A program made the translations under genes and the position numbers. From Lysinibacillus_B sp031181585 (GTDB lineage: Bacteria > Bacillota > Bacilli > Bacillales_A > Planococcaceae): a stretch of 64,000 nucleotides of DNA. The notes beneath the pieces were generated by a model that saw only the letters and a list, made by a program, of their open reading frames with translations, had not been told where the DNA came from and did not search any database. This document shows positions 7,813 to 16,369 of this stretch, piece by piece. The first letter of the stretch is position 1, and the number at the start of each line of letters is the position of its first letter. The stretch spans positions 2,232,001 to 2,296,000 of the forward strand of contig NZ_CP154840.1 of NCBI RefSeq assembly GCF_047301505.1, written 5' to 3'.

Positions 7813-8877
7813 ATGTATGACACGATTGTAATTGGAGCTGGACAAGCGGGTCTTGCTGCTGCCTTTTATTTAAAAAAATTTAAACACAACTTTTTAATCA
7901 TAGATAAAGGAAAAGAGGTTGGAGAGAGTTGGAAAGATCGATACGATTCTTTAGTTTTGTTTACCCCAAGAATGTACGATGCTTTACCTGGTTTAACACT
8001 TGAAGGTGAAAGGCATGGATTCCCGGCGAAAGATGAAATAGTTACATATTTGAAGCAATATGTAAAAGAATTTGACCTTCCTATACAATTTCAAACTGAA
8101 GTAGTTAAAATGCAACATCAACAAGGTATTTTTACTATAGAAACTAATCAAGGTGTAGTTCAATCAAAACAAGTAATCGTTGCAACGGGGGCATTTCAAT
8201 CTCCAAGAATCCCGCCCTTTTCAAGTAATATAACAAATGATGTTTTTCAGATTCATTCGATACAATATAAAAATCCTGCTCAGTTGAAAGAAGGAAATGT
8301 ACTTGTAGTAGGAGGTGGTAACAGTGGCGCTCAAATTGCTTATGAATTATCAAAGGAAAGAGAAACACTTTTAGCAATAAGTAATAAGATAACCTATTTG
8401 CCTTTAGCCATACAGGAGAAAAGCATCTTCTGGTGGTTTGATAAGTTCGGAATACTTAAAGCAAGTGCAAATTCTTTTTTGGGAAAAACCATTCGGAAAA
8501 AAGGTGATCCAATCTTTGGTTATGAATTGAAAGAAGCACTTAAGAGAAAAGAGATTATTTTAAAACCTAGAGTGATAAATGGAATACATAACGAAATAAC
8601 CTTTGAAGATAAAACAACTACAAAGGTCCAGAATATCATATGGGCAACTGGTTTCCATTCTATTTACCCTTGGTTAGAAATTGACGATTTATTTAATGCA
8701 GAGGGGAAAATCATTCATCATCGGGGTGTAACGAATGTAAAAGGATTATACTTTATTGGATTACCTTGGCAACATCGTCGTGGTTCAGCCCTCCTACAAG
8801 GCGTAGGATTTGATGCAGAATTTATAATCAAGCATCTTAATGAAATAACTGTGCAGGGAAGTGAGATTGAAGATTAA
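7813..8877 (+). CDS. CzcO-like FAD/NAD(P)-binding monooxygenase
   Basis: A 354-residue flavoprotein of the CzcO/TrkA-like oxidoreductase group. It has an FAD Rossmann motif GAGQAG (residues 8-13), the characteristic GESWKDRYDSLVLFTPR segment, a second dinucleotide fold VVGGGNSGAQIA (about residue 165), and the ATG motif in IIWATGFHSIYPWL. Members often sit beside cation-efflux genes, which suits the cadmium relic around it; the real substrate is unknown. ATG 7813 follows AAGGAGC. The frame is intact in a region of broken genes. A terminator lies 24 bases after the stop. Confidence 0.88.
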   Translation: MYDTIVIGAGQAGLAAAFYLKKFKHNFLIIDKGKEVGESWKDRYDSLVLFTPRMYDALPGLTLEGERHGFPAKDEIVTYLKQYVKEFDLPIQFQTEVVKMQHQQGIFTIETNQGVVQSKQVIVATGAFQSPRIPPFSSNITNDVFQIHSIQYKNPAQLKEGNVLVVGGGNSGAQIAYELSKERETLLAISNKITYLPLAIQEKSIFWWFDKFGILKASANSFLGKTIRKKGDPIFGYELKEALKRKEIILKPRVINGIHNEITFEDKTTTKVQNIIWATGFHSIYPWLEIDDLFNAEGKIIHHRGVTNVKGLYFIGLPWQHRRGSALLQGVGFDAEFIIKHLNEITVQGSEIED

Positions 8878-8900
8878 TAATTATAGCAGCAATCAACTTT

Positions 8901-8946
8901 TAAGAGCCTTATTCCATATCTAAATGTAGTAAGGCTCTTATTTATT
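8901..8946 (+). terminator. Terminator after the CzcO-like gene
   Basis: Perfect 11-bp stem TAAGAGCCTTA / TAAGGCTCTTA followed by TTTATTT. Confidence 0.85.
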
Positions 8947-9017
8947 TAGAGTAAAAATAAACAACTTATCCAGCTCGCAGTCAAAAACGAGATTTCACTA
9001 CAAAAGAAAGAAGAGTA

Positions 9018-9218
9018 ATGAATAAAATAGGGAATAAACATGGATGTCATACGTGTGGAGTTAAAAAAGCTGATACAAAGAAAGGGAACTGGGTTCTAGA
9101 TCATCAACCTCCTAATGGATTAGCAAAAAAAGGACAAAAACAAAGACTATTCCCTCACTGTATATCTTGTTCAAGAAAACAAGGAGGAACAATAAGCGGG
9201 ATAAAGAAAAGGAGATAA
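9018..9218 (+). CDS. Orphan C-terminal toxin tip, HNH-like zinc nuclease (probable)
   Basis: A 66-residue module with two CXXC zinc knuckles (Cys10/Cys13 and Cys48/Cys51) around DHQPP (Asp28, His29), the layout of a treble-clef HNH-type nuclease such as those at the ends of polymorphic toxins. The reading frame is open upstream to 8961 without a start; the extra residues (RSQKRDFTTKERRV) look like part of the same domain. This looks like the end of a larger secreted toxin whose delivery part is lost. ATG 9018 has only a weak purine-rich site. The likely immunity gene starts 3 bases after its stop. The nuclease activity is inferred from motifs only. Confidence 0.6.
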   Translation: MNKIGNKHGCHTCGVKKADTKKGNWVLDHQPPNGLAKKGQKQRLFPHCISCSRKQGGTISGIKKRR

Positions 9219-9221
9219 AAT

Positions 9222-9902
9222 ATGAATCTAACTACGATATTAGATATGCATTATAAAGAATATGAGTTTCTTATTTTAGAAAATGCTAACTTTGATTACG
9301 TTACAGCAAGTATTAATGTTTTTCTACAAAAAGATGAGTGGTTACTAATTTTCCAAGTAATAGGTATCGATCAAGACTGTCCACAAACTGATGTATATTA
9401 TTATTCAACCCAATCAGACATTTCTTTTGGTATTGTAGCGTTGGATACTATTCAATTTGAAACAGAAGAAGCATTATCAAAAGAACAACTATTTAACGGC
9501 AAAATCACTATTTTAGAAAAAACCTACGAATACCATTTCGTTCCTAAACAGTATCAAACATATGATTTAGCTATTGATGATCCAATAGAATATGAAACGT
9601 CACTATTACGTTTAATTAAAGAAGAGCTACGACCAGCTTTTTTCTTGAATGCGCATGAATTGCTAGAAACGTTTAACTTGGATTCAAGATGGATACCATT
9701 TTATAAGACTGAAAATTGGCAGCATATAGAAGTAGAAGATTTACCACCAAGTAAAAATATATTTTTTAAATCTTTAGAAAGAGCAATAGAACATCGTGAC
9801 GTCAATTTAATTGAACTAGGGAAAAGCAATATACACTGGAAAAATTGGTGTGAATATGATTTTTCACAACAAGAAAATTGGGAAATTGATGAAGAAGAAT
9901 AA
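9222..9902 (+). CDS. Probable immunity protein for the adjacent toxin tip
   Basis: A 226-residue acidic cytosolic protein without a signal peptide or membrane span, ending in the acidic tail QENWEIDEEE. I recognise no named family. Its place 3 bases behind a nuclease-like toxin module, its own good ribosome site (AAGGAG at 9208-9213) and its acidic, aromatic-rich composition are typical of immunity proteins of polymorphic toxins. The frame is intact even though the neighbourhood is full of pseudogenes, as expected if it protects the cell. Function is inferred from context. Confidence 0.55.
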   Translation: MNLTTILDMHYKEYEFLILENANFDYVTASINVFLQKDEWLLIFQVIGIDQDCPQTDVYYYSTQSDISFGIVALDTIQFETEEALSKEQLFNGKITILEKTYEYHFVPKQYQTYDLAIDDPIEYETSLLRLIKEELRPAFFLNAHELLETFNLDSRWIPFYKTENWQHIEVEDLPPSKNIFFKSLERAIEHRDVNLIELGKSNIHWKNWCEYDFSQQENWEIDEEE

Positions 9903-9973
9903 GAAGATTACAAAGTAAAGGTTTGATATTACTATTGCTAAAATTATTCATCTATAAGAAGATGTAGATTTGA

Positions 9974-10053
9974 AATAAAGTTCCGATGTTTATAAAAAAG
10001 ACACGATGTTTAAAATAAAGTCGCGATATTTATAAAAAAGTTTGATTAAAAAT
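9974..10053. repeat. Four imperfect 20-bp direct repeats
   Basis: Units at 9974-9993, 9994-10013, 10014-10033 and a degenerate one at 10034-10053 share the pattern AAWAAAG-nnn-CGATRTTTAW. They are exactly 20 bp apart, about two helical turns. They sit between the immunity gene and the next promoter; the function is unknown. Confidence 0.6.
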
Positions 10054-10255
10054 CCTCTGTTAATGTACAGATTTTTTTATTCAACAAACGGAGCATATTG
10101 TGAAAAAGATCTCTTGCGAAATATACATTCTCATGTGTTCTTTGTATAATAGTAGAAAGAATTGGAAAAAATCATTTGTTAAAGGTTTTACTATTTTCAA
10201 TCGGAGAGCAACTTTCTGAATCTTAAAATCAATTCAATTATAGGAGAAGATAAAC

Positions 10256-10948
10256 ATGAAGAAACGCACTATAGGCGCAGGGGTCCTAGCAGCAATGATG
10301 CTATTCTCACCAATCGCAGGAAACTCAGTAGATGCATCTACTCTGGCAACAAATGCTTCGACTCAAAAAGAAAAGGTAATGTGGGGTGCAAACGAATTAT
10401 ACGACTATCAAATTGGCCGACTTGTCTTTACAAAAGACGTAAAGGTTTATAAGAGAGATGCTAATGGCGCAGTACAGTTCCACATGAATGCAAAGAAGGG
10501 TTCTATGTGGCGTGTGCATAAAATTACGAAAGAAGGCAACATGAATGTCTACGATTTAGGCGCAGGAGTTCGAGTACAACAGTCAAGCCTTTCTAAGTAC
10601 GAGGCAGCACCCAAGGAACTAGTTGCGAAACAAGTGAAACAGAATAACAATGGCGCGTTCCTTATATGGGAGAAAAAAGGTAGTTCTACAGGTTACTTCG
10701 ATCTACCGAAGATTCATAAACTTGGAAACGAAGATGTGAAGAATAAAATCAATCAGAGTATAGAAAACGCTTTTGTTTCACTTACAAGTGACACACATGT
10801 ATCTGGATATCAAATTACTGTACTAGAAAACCAGAATAATCGATTCTTGTTAGAAGTGAAATATATAGTCACACCAATGGAATCAGAGGCAGTTACTGAA
10901 TCGTTCCGGTTAAATTATAATTTAACTACTGGCAACTTAATCGATTGA
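10256..10948 (+). CDS. Secreted protein of unknown function
   Basis: A 230-residue exported protein. The signal peptide is residues 1-27 (MKKR, a hydrophobic core, then NSVDA). Residues about 45-115 are a beta-rich segment (GRLVFTKDVKVYKRD..., GSMWRVHKI). The C-terminal half (LPKIHKLGNEDVKNKINQSIENAF) is reminiscent of the DUF4163/PdaC-like domain of extracellular Bacillus proteins, at low confidence. ATG 10256 follows AGGAGAAG, and a possible -10 TATAAT lies at 10145-10150. It carries no SLH or lipobox. It lies inside the decayed cadmium region yet is intact. Confidence 0.8.
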   Translation: MKKRTIGAGVLAAMMLFSPIAGNSVDASTLATNASTQKEKVMWGANELYDYQIGRLVFTKDVKVYKRDANGAVQFHMNAKKGSMWRVHKITKEGNMNVYDLGAGVRVQQSSLSKYEAAPKELVAKQVKQNNNGAFLIWEKKGSSTGYFDLPKIHKLGNEDVKNKINQSIENAFVSLTSDTHVSGYQITVLENQNNRFLLEVKYIVTPMESEAVTESFRLNYNLTTGNLID

Positions 10949-11079
10949 ATAGAGTTCTATGGTTTAAAAAGGAATGCTTAACATCTCTAAATTAGTCAGT
11001 ATTTACTTCAATAATGATATTCGACAGTAGGAATGATTAAACTTTTTTATAAAAATTGCACACTGTTTCACAAAGAATT

Positions 11080-11119
11080 AACCCGTTTTGAACAAACTTT
11101 GTTCAAAACGGGTTCTTTT
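11080..11119 (+). terminator. Strong terminator downstream of the secreted protein gene
   Basis: A perfect 14-bp stem (AACCCGTTTTGAAC / GTTCAAAACGGGTT) with a 7-base loop and a CTTTTA tail. Confidence 0.88.
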
Positions 11120-11180
11120 AATTTAGCTTAAATTATGGGTCTGTGGATTGTTTTTGATCAAACTTGATTCTAAAGCTACA

Positions 11181-12193
11181 GAAGAAGCACAAAAAAGCAC
11201 CGACAGAAGCATTTGTTGATAAATTTGCAAGCATCTATACACCTCTAGTATTGTAGCTATTGGAAATGCAACTAAAAATGGCGTTCTTATTAAAGGTGAT
11301 ACATTCCTTGAGATTGTCGGAAAGAGTTATACCATTGCATTTGATAAAATAGGGACATTAACTGAAGGTAATCCTACAGTATCTGAGGCTCAGGTGGAAG
11401 AGATTTCTGAAGAGGAATTACTAGCCATAGCGCTAACATTAAGGAATATTCCACTCATCCTATTGCTAAAGCCATTAAAAATTACGTAGTATATCGCAAT
11501 ATTGAGAAAAAGTAGTACGGATTTCAAAGTATAGTAGGGAAGAGCGTTCAAGCTAAAATAGGAAAACAATTTAATATGCTGGAAATTTGAAGTTGTTCGA
11601 AGAGCTTGGTGTCCCTTTAACTACGCTGAGTGAAAAAGTCATTGAAACTCAAAACATCGGCAAAACGGTAGTTATAATCGGTACAGATAAACAGATTTCA
11701 GCTTAATTTCCTTATCAGATAAAATTCGATCTTCAACTGTCTCAACCTTAAATTTATTTAAGCAAAACAATGATAATCATACGGTAATGTTAGCCGTTGA
11801 TAATGATGGTGCTGCTAAAATGATTGCTACTGAAGTAAATGTTGAACGCTACTTTGCAAATTTATTACCGGAAGATAAAGTGACTGACATTCAGAAGCTT
11901 CAAAATGAAGGCTACACAGTCGCTATGGGTGGCACAGGTACTGATACGACTATTGAAACAGCTTATATTGTATTAATGGCCGATAATCTAGATAAACTAC
12001 CATATACGATAAAACTAAGTAAAAAAGCTTAATAATTATTAAGCAGAATATTATCTTTTCAATTATTATTAAGGTAATTACAATAGCGTTGATTTTCCCT
12101 GGATGACTTACTCTATGGCTAGCAGTTTTAAACGACACTGGAGTTGTGTTATTTGTTATTTTAAACTCGCTTCGCTTGTTAAGATCAAAGTAA
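11181..12193 (+). pseudogene. cadA: Decayed 3' part of cadmium P-type ATPase cadA
   Basis: Segments of CadA are readable in order. EEAQ-KKAPTEAFVDKFASIYTP comes first. A deletion then removes the membrane CPC region. Next are VAIGNATKNGVLIKG, the phosphorylation loop as DKIGTLTEG (Thr to Ile), EEISEEELLAIAL, LPEDKVTDIQKL, GGTGTDTTIETA and IVLMADNLDKL. The last helix pair LALIFPG-stop-LTLW carries a Trp-to-stop change and ends at TAA 12191-12193. Frameshifts and stops make it nonfunctional. It is co-oriented with the cadC relic, 3.4 kb upstream. Confidence 0.85.
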
Positions 12194-12211
12194 AAGGCAA
12201 GAAATGCTTTC

Positions 12212-12257
12212 AAAACCCGTAGCTATATCAATAAAGTTGCTACGAGTTTTGATTTTA
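12212..12257 (+). terminator. Terminator of the cadA relic
   Basis: Imperfect stem AAAACccGTAGC / GCTACgaGTTTT followed by GATTTTATTTT, 19 bases after the relic stop codon. Confidence 0.65.
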
Positions 12258-12356
12258 TTTTACACATTATTTATACAGTTAGATTAAATAAACTGCTTTA
12301 TTGATGTTAAAATTATAAAGGAGATCTAAGGGGACAGACCCACTTCTACCGATGAT

Positions 12357-12395
<39 letters not shown>

Positions 12396-12473
12396 GTTGT
12401 CTCAAAAGTATACTTTAAATAGTGAGACGAAAGCGAGATTTTCTGTAAAAAGACAAAAAGTTTTGGACACCAA

Positions 12474-12499
12474 TTTAAAAGTTTATATAAACTTTTAAA
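12474..12499. repeat. Perfect 26-bp AT-rich palindrome
   Basis: The half-site TTTAAAAGTTTAT is followed at once by its exact complement, centred between 12486 and 12487. It lies between the two cadA relics. Nearby, GTTGTCTCAAAAGT (near 12396) and a GTTTTGGACAC stretch resemble insertion-sequence ends, at low confidence. Confidence 0.6.
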
Positions 12500-12554
12500 C
12501 CATCTTCAGTTAAAGTTCTGTCTCCAAATACTTAATATATAACTTCTCCTTCGT

Positions 12555-12843
12555 TTACTTTGTTCTAATTAAACTAAGCGAGTTTAGAATAACAAATAAT
12601 GCAGCCCCCTGATCACTTAAAACTGCTAGCCATCGAGTAAGCCATTCAGAGAAAAATCATCACTATTGCAATTACCTTATAATAATTGAAAAAATAATGT
12701 TTTGTTTAATAATCATCAGAGCTTTTTTACTTTGCTTTATCGTATTTGGAAGTTTATCAAGGTTATCTGCCATTAATACGATCATCTAATGAATAGAACG
12801 CTAATTTCCCTTCTTTTCGATACTTTACAATCCCCTGCCTATT
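12555..12843 (-). pseudogene. Second cad relic, inverted: cadC piece fused to the cadA 3' end
   Basis: Read on the minus strand, 12843-12787 gives GRGLVKYRKEGKLAFYSLDD (the CadC wing). It runs directly into 12785-12555, giving IVLMADNLDKLPNTIKQSKKALMIIKQN and then the final CadA helices ending NSLSLIRTK-stop. Everything between the cadC middle and the cadA end has been deleted. The nucleotides closely parallel 7541-7600 and 11970-12193 in the opposite orientation. Confidence 0.8.
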
Positions 12844-13089
12844 CAGCTGTAAAAGGACAAGAAGTTCATACTTTTAATACTATACATATAAAATATTATA
12901 CCTTAGGTTTCTTAATCAGAATTATTCAATTTTTAAACTATGTGGACTCCCGCATAATGCATAATTCGTGTATAAACAGTTGTGTTAACCTCCTTCACGA
13001 AACGTACAATTACAAGAACATCGGGTCATAACATTTTGTAAAAAAGATTTTGATAGTTTCAAATAAATTAACCCTATTGTCTTTCAATG

Positions 13090-13725
13090 CGATAGATTTG
13101 GATCTAATGTAATTCGCGCGTTCGGGAAACATTTTGCCAATGCTTCAATCGCATCCATTTCATCTTGTGCACGCCGCCTTTTAATTTAAAATCTTCAAAT
13201 CCATAATGTTCATATGCAGCTACTGCTAATTTCACCATTACTTCAGGTGTAAGTGCTTCTTGATAGCGCAAATAAGTCCAATTATCTTCTGCACGTTCCC
13301 ATGTGAGATAAGGTAAATCTGTTTTCTTTCGGTCTCCTGCATAAAATAAATACCCTAACATTTTAACACTTGAACGTTGCTTACCATCGCCCAATAAGTC
13401 GCATATGGGTACGTTTAATGTTTCCCTACTAAATCGAGTAATGCTGCTTCTACCGCTGTCACAACATGAATCGTTGTTAAAATAGTTTTATAGTTTCCGA
13501 GCTTTTGATTTAAAATCAATTCCTTTGCTTCTTCTAATATCTGAGTGATTTCATTGCCACCTGGAACCTAGCCTACTCCTAAATTTCCGTTGCTATCTTC
13601 AATAATAACAATGGATCGCGTAAAAAACGGACTATGAGCACCATTTAAATTCAATAACATGCTGTCATACCCTGCAACAGGATAGACGGTCATATACTTA
13701 ATTACTGGAGAACCTGTTATTGATT
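13090..13725 (-). pseudogene. gudD: Decayed glucarate dehydratase
   Basis: The minus strand reads SPVIKYMTVYPVAGYDSM, LLNLNGAHSPFFTRSIVIIED and GVG-stop-VPGGNEITQILEEAKELI. A deletion follows, then TTIHVVTAVEAALLDLVGKH, a frameshift, then LLGDGKQRSSVKMLGYLFYAGDRKK and EALTPEVMVKLAVAAYEHYG into FEDFKLKGGV. The order matches the N-terminal 40-50 percent of GudD, an enolase-superfamily enzyme of glucarate catabolism. The catalytic barrel end is missing. At least one stop, one frameshift, one deletion and a 3' truncation are present. Confidence 0.8.
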
Positions 13726-13819
13726 GTATTACCTAAAACGTTTATTCAGTGAGAATCCGTCGAGTTAGTGGAATTTAAAGCAAAGGAGAATTTATTCATA
13801 GGGACGCACATAGCAATAT

Positions 13820-13848
13820 AAAACCGCCCTAGCGTTTAGGCGGTTTTG
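13820..13848. terminator. Bidirectional terminator-like hairpin
   Basis: Stem AAACCGCC / GGCGGTTT with a 10-base loop and T-rich flanks on both strands. Confidence 0.75.
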
Positions 13849-13990
13849 TCGCGTACAAGATATATAATATACAATCAATTGGATAACTCGCCTAGCGGTG
13901 TTATCATCGTTAGTAGAAAGTGCAATAGGAACAGGCAAGTTACATACAGAGACCCCTACCTATATAAACAGAAGATTTATAATACAAAAA

Positions 13991-14029
13991 ACAAAAAAAG
14001 AGTAATACAAACCACTTGTTTACTCTTTT
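13991..14029 (-). terminator. Minus-strand terminator downstream of the integrase relic
   Basis: Stem AAAAGAGTAA / TTACTCTTTT; on the minus strand it is followed by TTTTGTTTTTTG. It may end transcripts coming from fruA. Confidence 0.65.
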
Positions 14030-14189
14030 GTCCGCAGAATTATTTTTTTGTGCTGATTTTATTTAACTGTATTGATTTTGCGCTTCTTAAAAACATTATT
14101 AAATCAGGCTTATTTAACTGAAATGAATTTAATTTATCTTAAATTTATTGCGGGCAAGTTCGAGACTTGTAGAGACCATTATTTCAATT

Positions 14190-14232
14190 GCCCGTAAACG
14201 TTGTTATATCAATATTTACGGGCTTTTCTTTT
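14190..14232 (+). terminator. Plus-strand terminator hairpin
   Basis: Perfect 9-bp stem GCCCGTAAA / TTTACGGGC with a T-rich tail TTTTCTTTTTT. It overlaps the end of the integrase relic. Confidence 0.65.
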
Positions 14233-14440
14233 TTATAAGATTACCTACCTTAAGCGTGGATTTATGGATTTGTCCGCAATTTGTCCGCAGGAGTTTTCCC
14301 GATTTTTTAATGTTACTTTGGATAGCGTTGTGAAAAATGCCTGCAATGTCATTATCTGCATTCGGCAATAGGTGTACATAAAACTCTAATGTGATTTTGG
14401 GGTTGGCGTGAACTAATCGCTTTGATGAAGAAAGTACCTC
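14216..14440 (-). pseudogene. C-terminal tail of a phage-type tyrosine integrase
   Basis: The minus strand reads SKRLVHANPKITLEFYVHLL and then PNADNDIAGIFHNAIQSNIK. This is the end of a tyrosine recombinase: the LGHANPKITLxxYxHLLP block holds the last catalytic residues, with the nucleophilic Tyr in EFYVHL. It begins 6 bases after the fruA stop and has no start of its own, so an element inserted here, or a deletion, removed the rest. Confidence 0.75.
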
Positions 14441-14446
14441 CTATTA

Positions 14447-16357
14447 TTAAGCCTTTTTCTTAAGTAATCCAATCGAAAAAGCTGCTACTGCCGAACCGAT
14501 TAAAATAGCTACTAAGTAAAGTGCTGCTTTTCCTAGACCACCGTCTACAAGACCCATTACGAAAATACCACCATGTGGCGCACGTAATGCGATGTCAAAC
14601 ATGATTGTTAATGCCCCCGCTATTGCAGAACCAAGCACAAATGAAGGAATCACACGAACAGGGTCTGCTGCGGCAAATGGAATGGCACCTTCGGATATGA
14701 AACATGCTCCAAGAACATAAGCCGTTTTCCCTGCCTCACGTTCTTGCTTCGTGAAACGGTTTTTAAAGAATGTTGTTGCTAAACCTACAGCTAATGGAGG
14801 AACCATACCGCCGGCCATTACCGCAGCCATAATGTTATAGTTACCGCTAGCTAGCATCGCGATTCCAAATGTATATGCGGCTTTGTTGAGTGGACCGCCC
14901 ATATCAACTGCCATCATCCCACCTAATAGTAAGCCGAGAAGAATTGTGTTTGTACCACTTAAACCTTCTAGGAAACTAGTAAGCCCCGTGTATAACTTCG
15001 TAAGCTGAGGGTTTACTAGCATCATCGCAATACCTGTTAATCCAATACCAAACACCGGTAGGAATAAAACTGGTTTTAACCCTTCAAGCTGTGTAGGTAA
15101 TTTTTCGAATACTTTTTTGAGACCTAATACAATATAACCTGCTAAGAACCCTGCAAGTAAACCACCTATAAAGCCTGAGTTAGCACCTGCATCATTTGTC
15201 ACTGTAATGGCCAATAAACCACCAACCATACCCGGTGCAAAACCTGGACGATCGGCAATACTCATGGCGATAAATCCTGCTAATACTGGCACCATTAAGA
15301 AGAATGCGTTACCGCCACCGATTGTGTTAAGCATTGCTGCAAATTCATTGTACGAAGGGTCGTTCGGATTCGAAGAGTTAATGCCCCAAAAGAATGAAAG
15401 TGCGATTAAAATACCGCCACCCACAACGAATGGCAGCATGTTCGATACCCCATTCATTAAGTGTTTATAAAATTGGAAACCGCCAGTTCCCTCTGAATGC
15501 TCATTCGAAGCGTCTCCGCCACCTTCATGCGAATACACCGGCACATCGCCAGAAATTGCACGGTCGATTAATGCATCTACCTCGTAAATTGCTTTACCCA
15601 CTTTTGTTTGAATGACTTTTTTACCATTAAAACGTGCCATCTCAACTTTCGTGTCGGCAGCTACGATAATTACGTCTGCATCTGCAATTTCTTCTGCTGT
15701 CAGCCGATTTTTCACACCGCCCGAACCATTTGTTTCCACCTTCATTGCTACATTTTTTTGCGCTGCTGTTGTTTGAAGCTTTTCTGCCGCCATAAACGTA
15801 TGTGCGATACCTGTCGGGCATGCTGTTACAGCTAAAATGCGCTTGCATGTTGTCATTTCTATTGGCTCAGTTGCTACTACTGGAACATCTTCTGCAACCT
15901 CGACACCTTCTTTTGCTTCAATTGCTGCTAAAATTTCATCTTTTGTCGAAGCTGTCATCATTTTTTCGTTGAATTCTGGATCCATTAAAAATGTTGCAAG
16001 TTTTGATAACGTTTCTAAATGATCATTATTTGCACCTTCGTTTGCCGCAATCATGAAAAATAATTTTGCTGGTTGACCATCTAGTGAATCATATTCAACA
16101 CCTGCTAATTGGCGCCCAAATGCAATCGCTGGTGCAGAAACTGCTGCTGATTTTGCATGTGGAATGGCTATTCCTTCCCCAATACCTGTAGAACTCTGTG
16201 CTTCCCGCGCTTGTAGATCCGCAACATACGCTGCTTTGTCGCTCACTTTGCCGGCATCTACTAATACTTGTGCTAATTCTTCTAGGATTTGATCCTTTGA
16301 CACTGCTTGTACGTTTAGTTTAATCGTGTTTGCTGTTAATAAGTTTGTAATTCGCAT
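14447..16357 (-). CDS. fruA: Fructose-specific PTS transporter, IIABC fused
   Basis: A 636-residue membrane permease that takes up fructose and delivers fructose 1-phosphate. Residues 1-150 are the IIA domain, with phospho-His67 in IPHAK. Residues 168-265 are the IIB domain, with phospho-Cys180 in ACPTGIAHTFMAAEKL. Residues about 285-636 are the multi-span IIC channel (FVVGGGILIALSFFWG, GFIGGLLAGFLAGY). Domain order and length are those of Firmicutes FruA. It is the third gene of fruR-fruK-fruA, 12 bases after fruK, with GGGGGAG before the ATG. Confidence 0.97.
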   Translation of the reverse strand: MRITNLLTANTIKLNVQAVSKDQILEELAQVLVDAGKVSDKAAYVADLQAREAQSSTGIGEGIAIPHAKSAAVSAPAIAFGRQLAGVEYDSLDGQPAKLFFMIAANEGANNDHLETLSKLATFLMDPEFNEKMMTASTKDEILAAIEAKEGVEVAEDVPVVATEPIEMTTCKRILAVTACPTGIAHTFMAAEKLQTTAAQKNVAMKVETNGSGGVKNRLTAEEIADADVIIVAADTKVEMARFNGKKVIQTKVGKAIYEVDALIDRAISGDVPVYSHEGGGDASNEHSEGTGGFQFYKHLMNGVSNMLPFVVGGGILIALSFFWGINSSNPNDPSYNEFAAMLNTIGGGNAFFLMVPVLAGFIAMSIADRPGFAPGMVGGLLAITVTNDAGANSGFIGGLLAGFLAGYIVLGLKKVFEKLPTQLEGLKPVLFLPVFGIGLTGIAMMLVNPQLTKLYTGLTSFLEGLSGTNTILLGLLLGGMMAVDMGGPLNKAAYTFGIAMLASGNYNIMAAVMAGGMVPPLAVGLATTFFKNRFTKQEREAGKTAYVLGACFISEGAIPFAAADPVRVIPSFVLGSAIAGALTIMFDIALRAPHGGIFVMGLVDGGLGKAALYLVAILIGSAVAAFSIGLLKKKA

Positions 16358-16369
16358 AAAACACTCCCC

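Noticed and set aside
11950..12213. 87-residue minus-strand frame over the cadA end
   Set aside because: It is antisense to readable CadA sequence and is a shadow of that relic.
12329..12345. GGGGACAGACCC-type motif seen near some mobile elements
   Set aside because: Only one copy in the window, no inverted partner, and no element attached.
14140..14190. Possible tRNA T-arm or attachment core (GGGCAAGTTCGAGACTTG)
   Set aside because: The TTCGA stretch lacks a surrounding tRNA fold, and no duplicate copy of the core was seen in the window.
13846..14333. Two + strand frames of 91 and 61 residues before fruA
   Set aside because: They run across terminator hairpins and the antisense of the integrase tail; no ribosome site.
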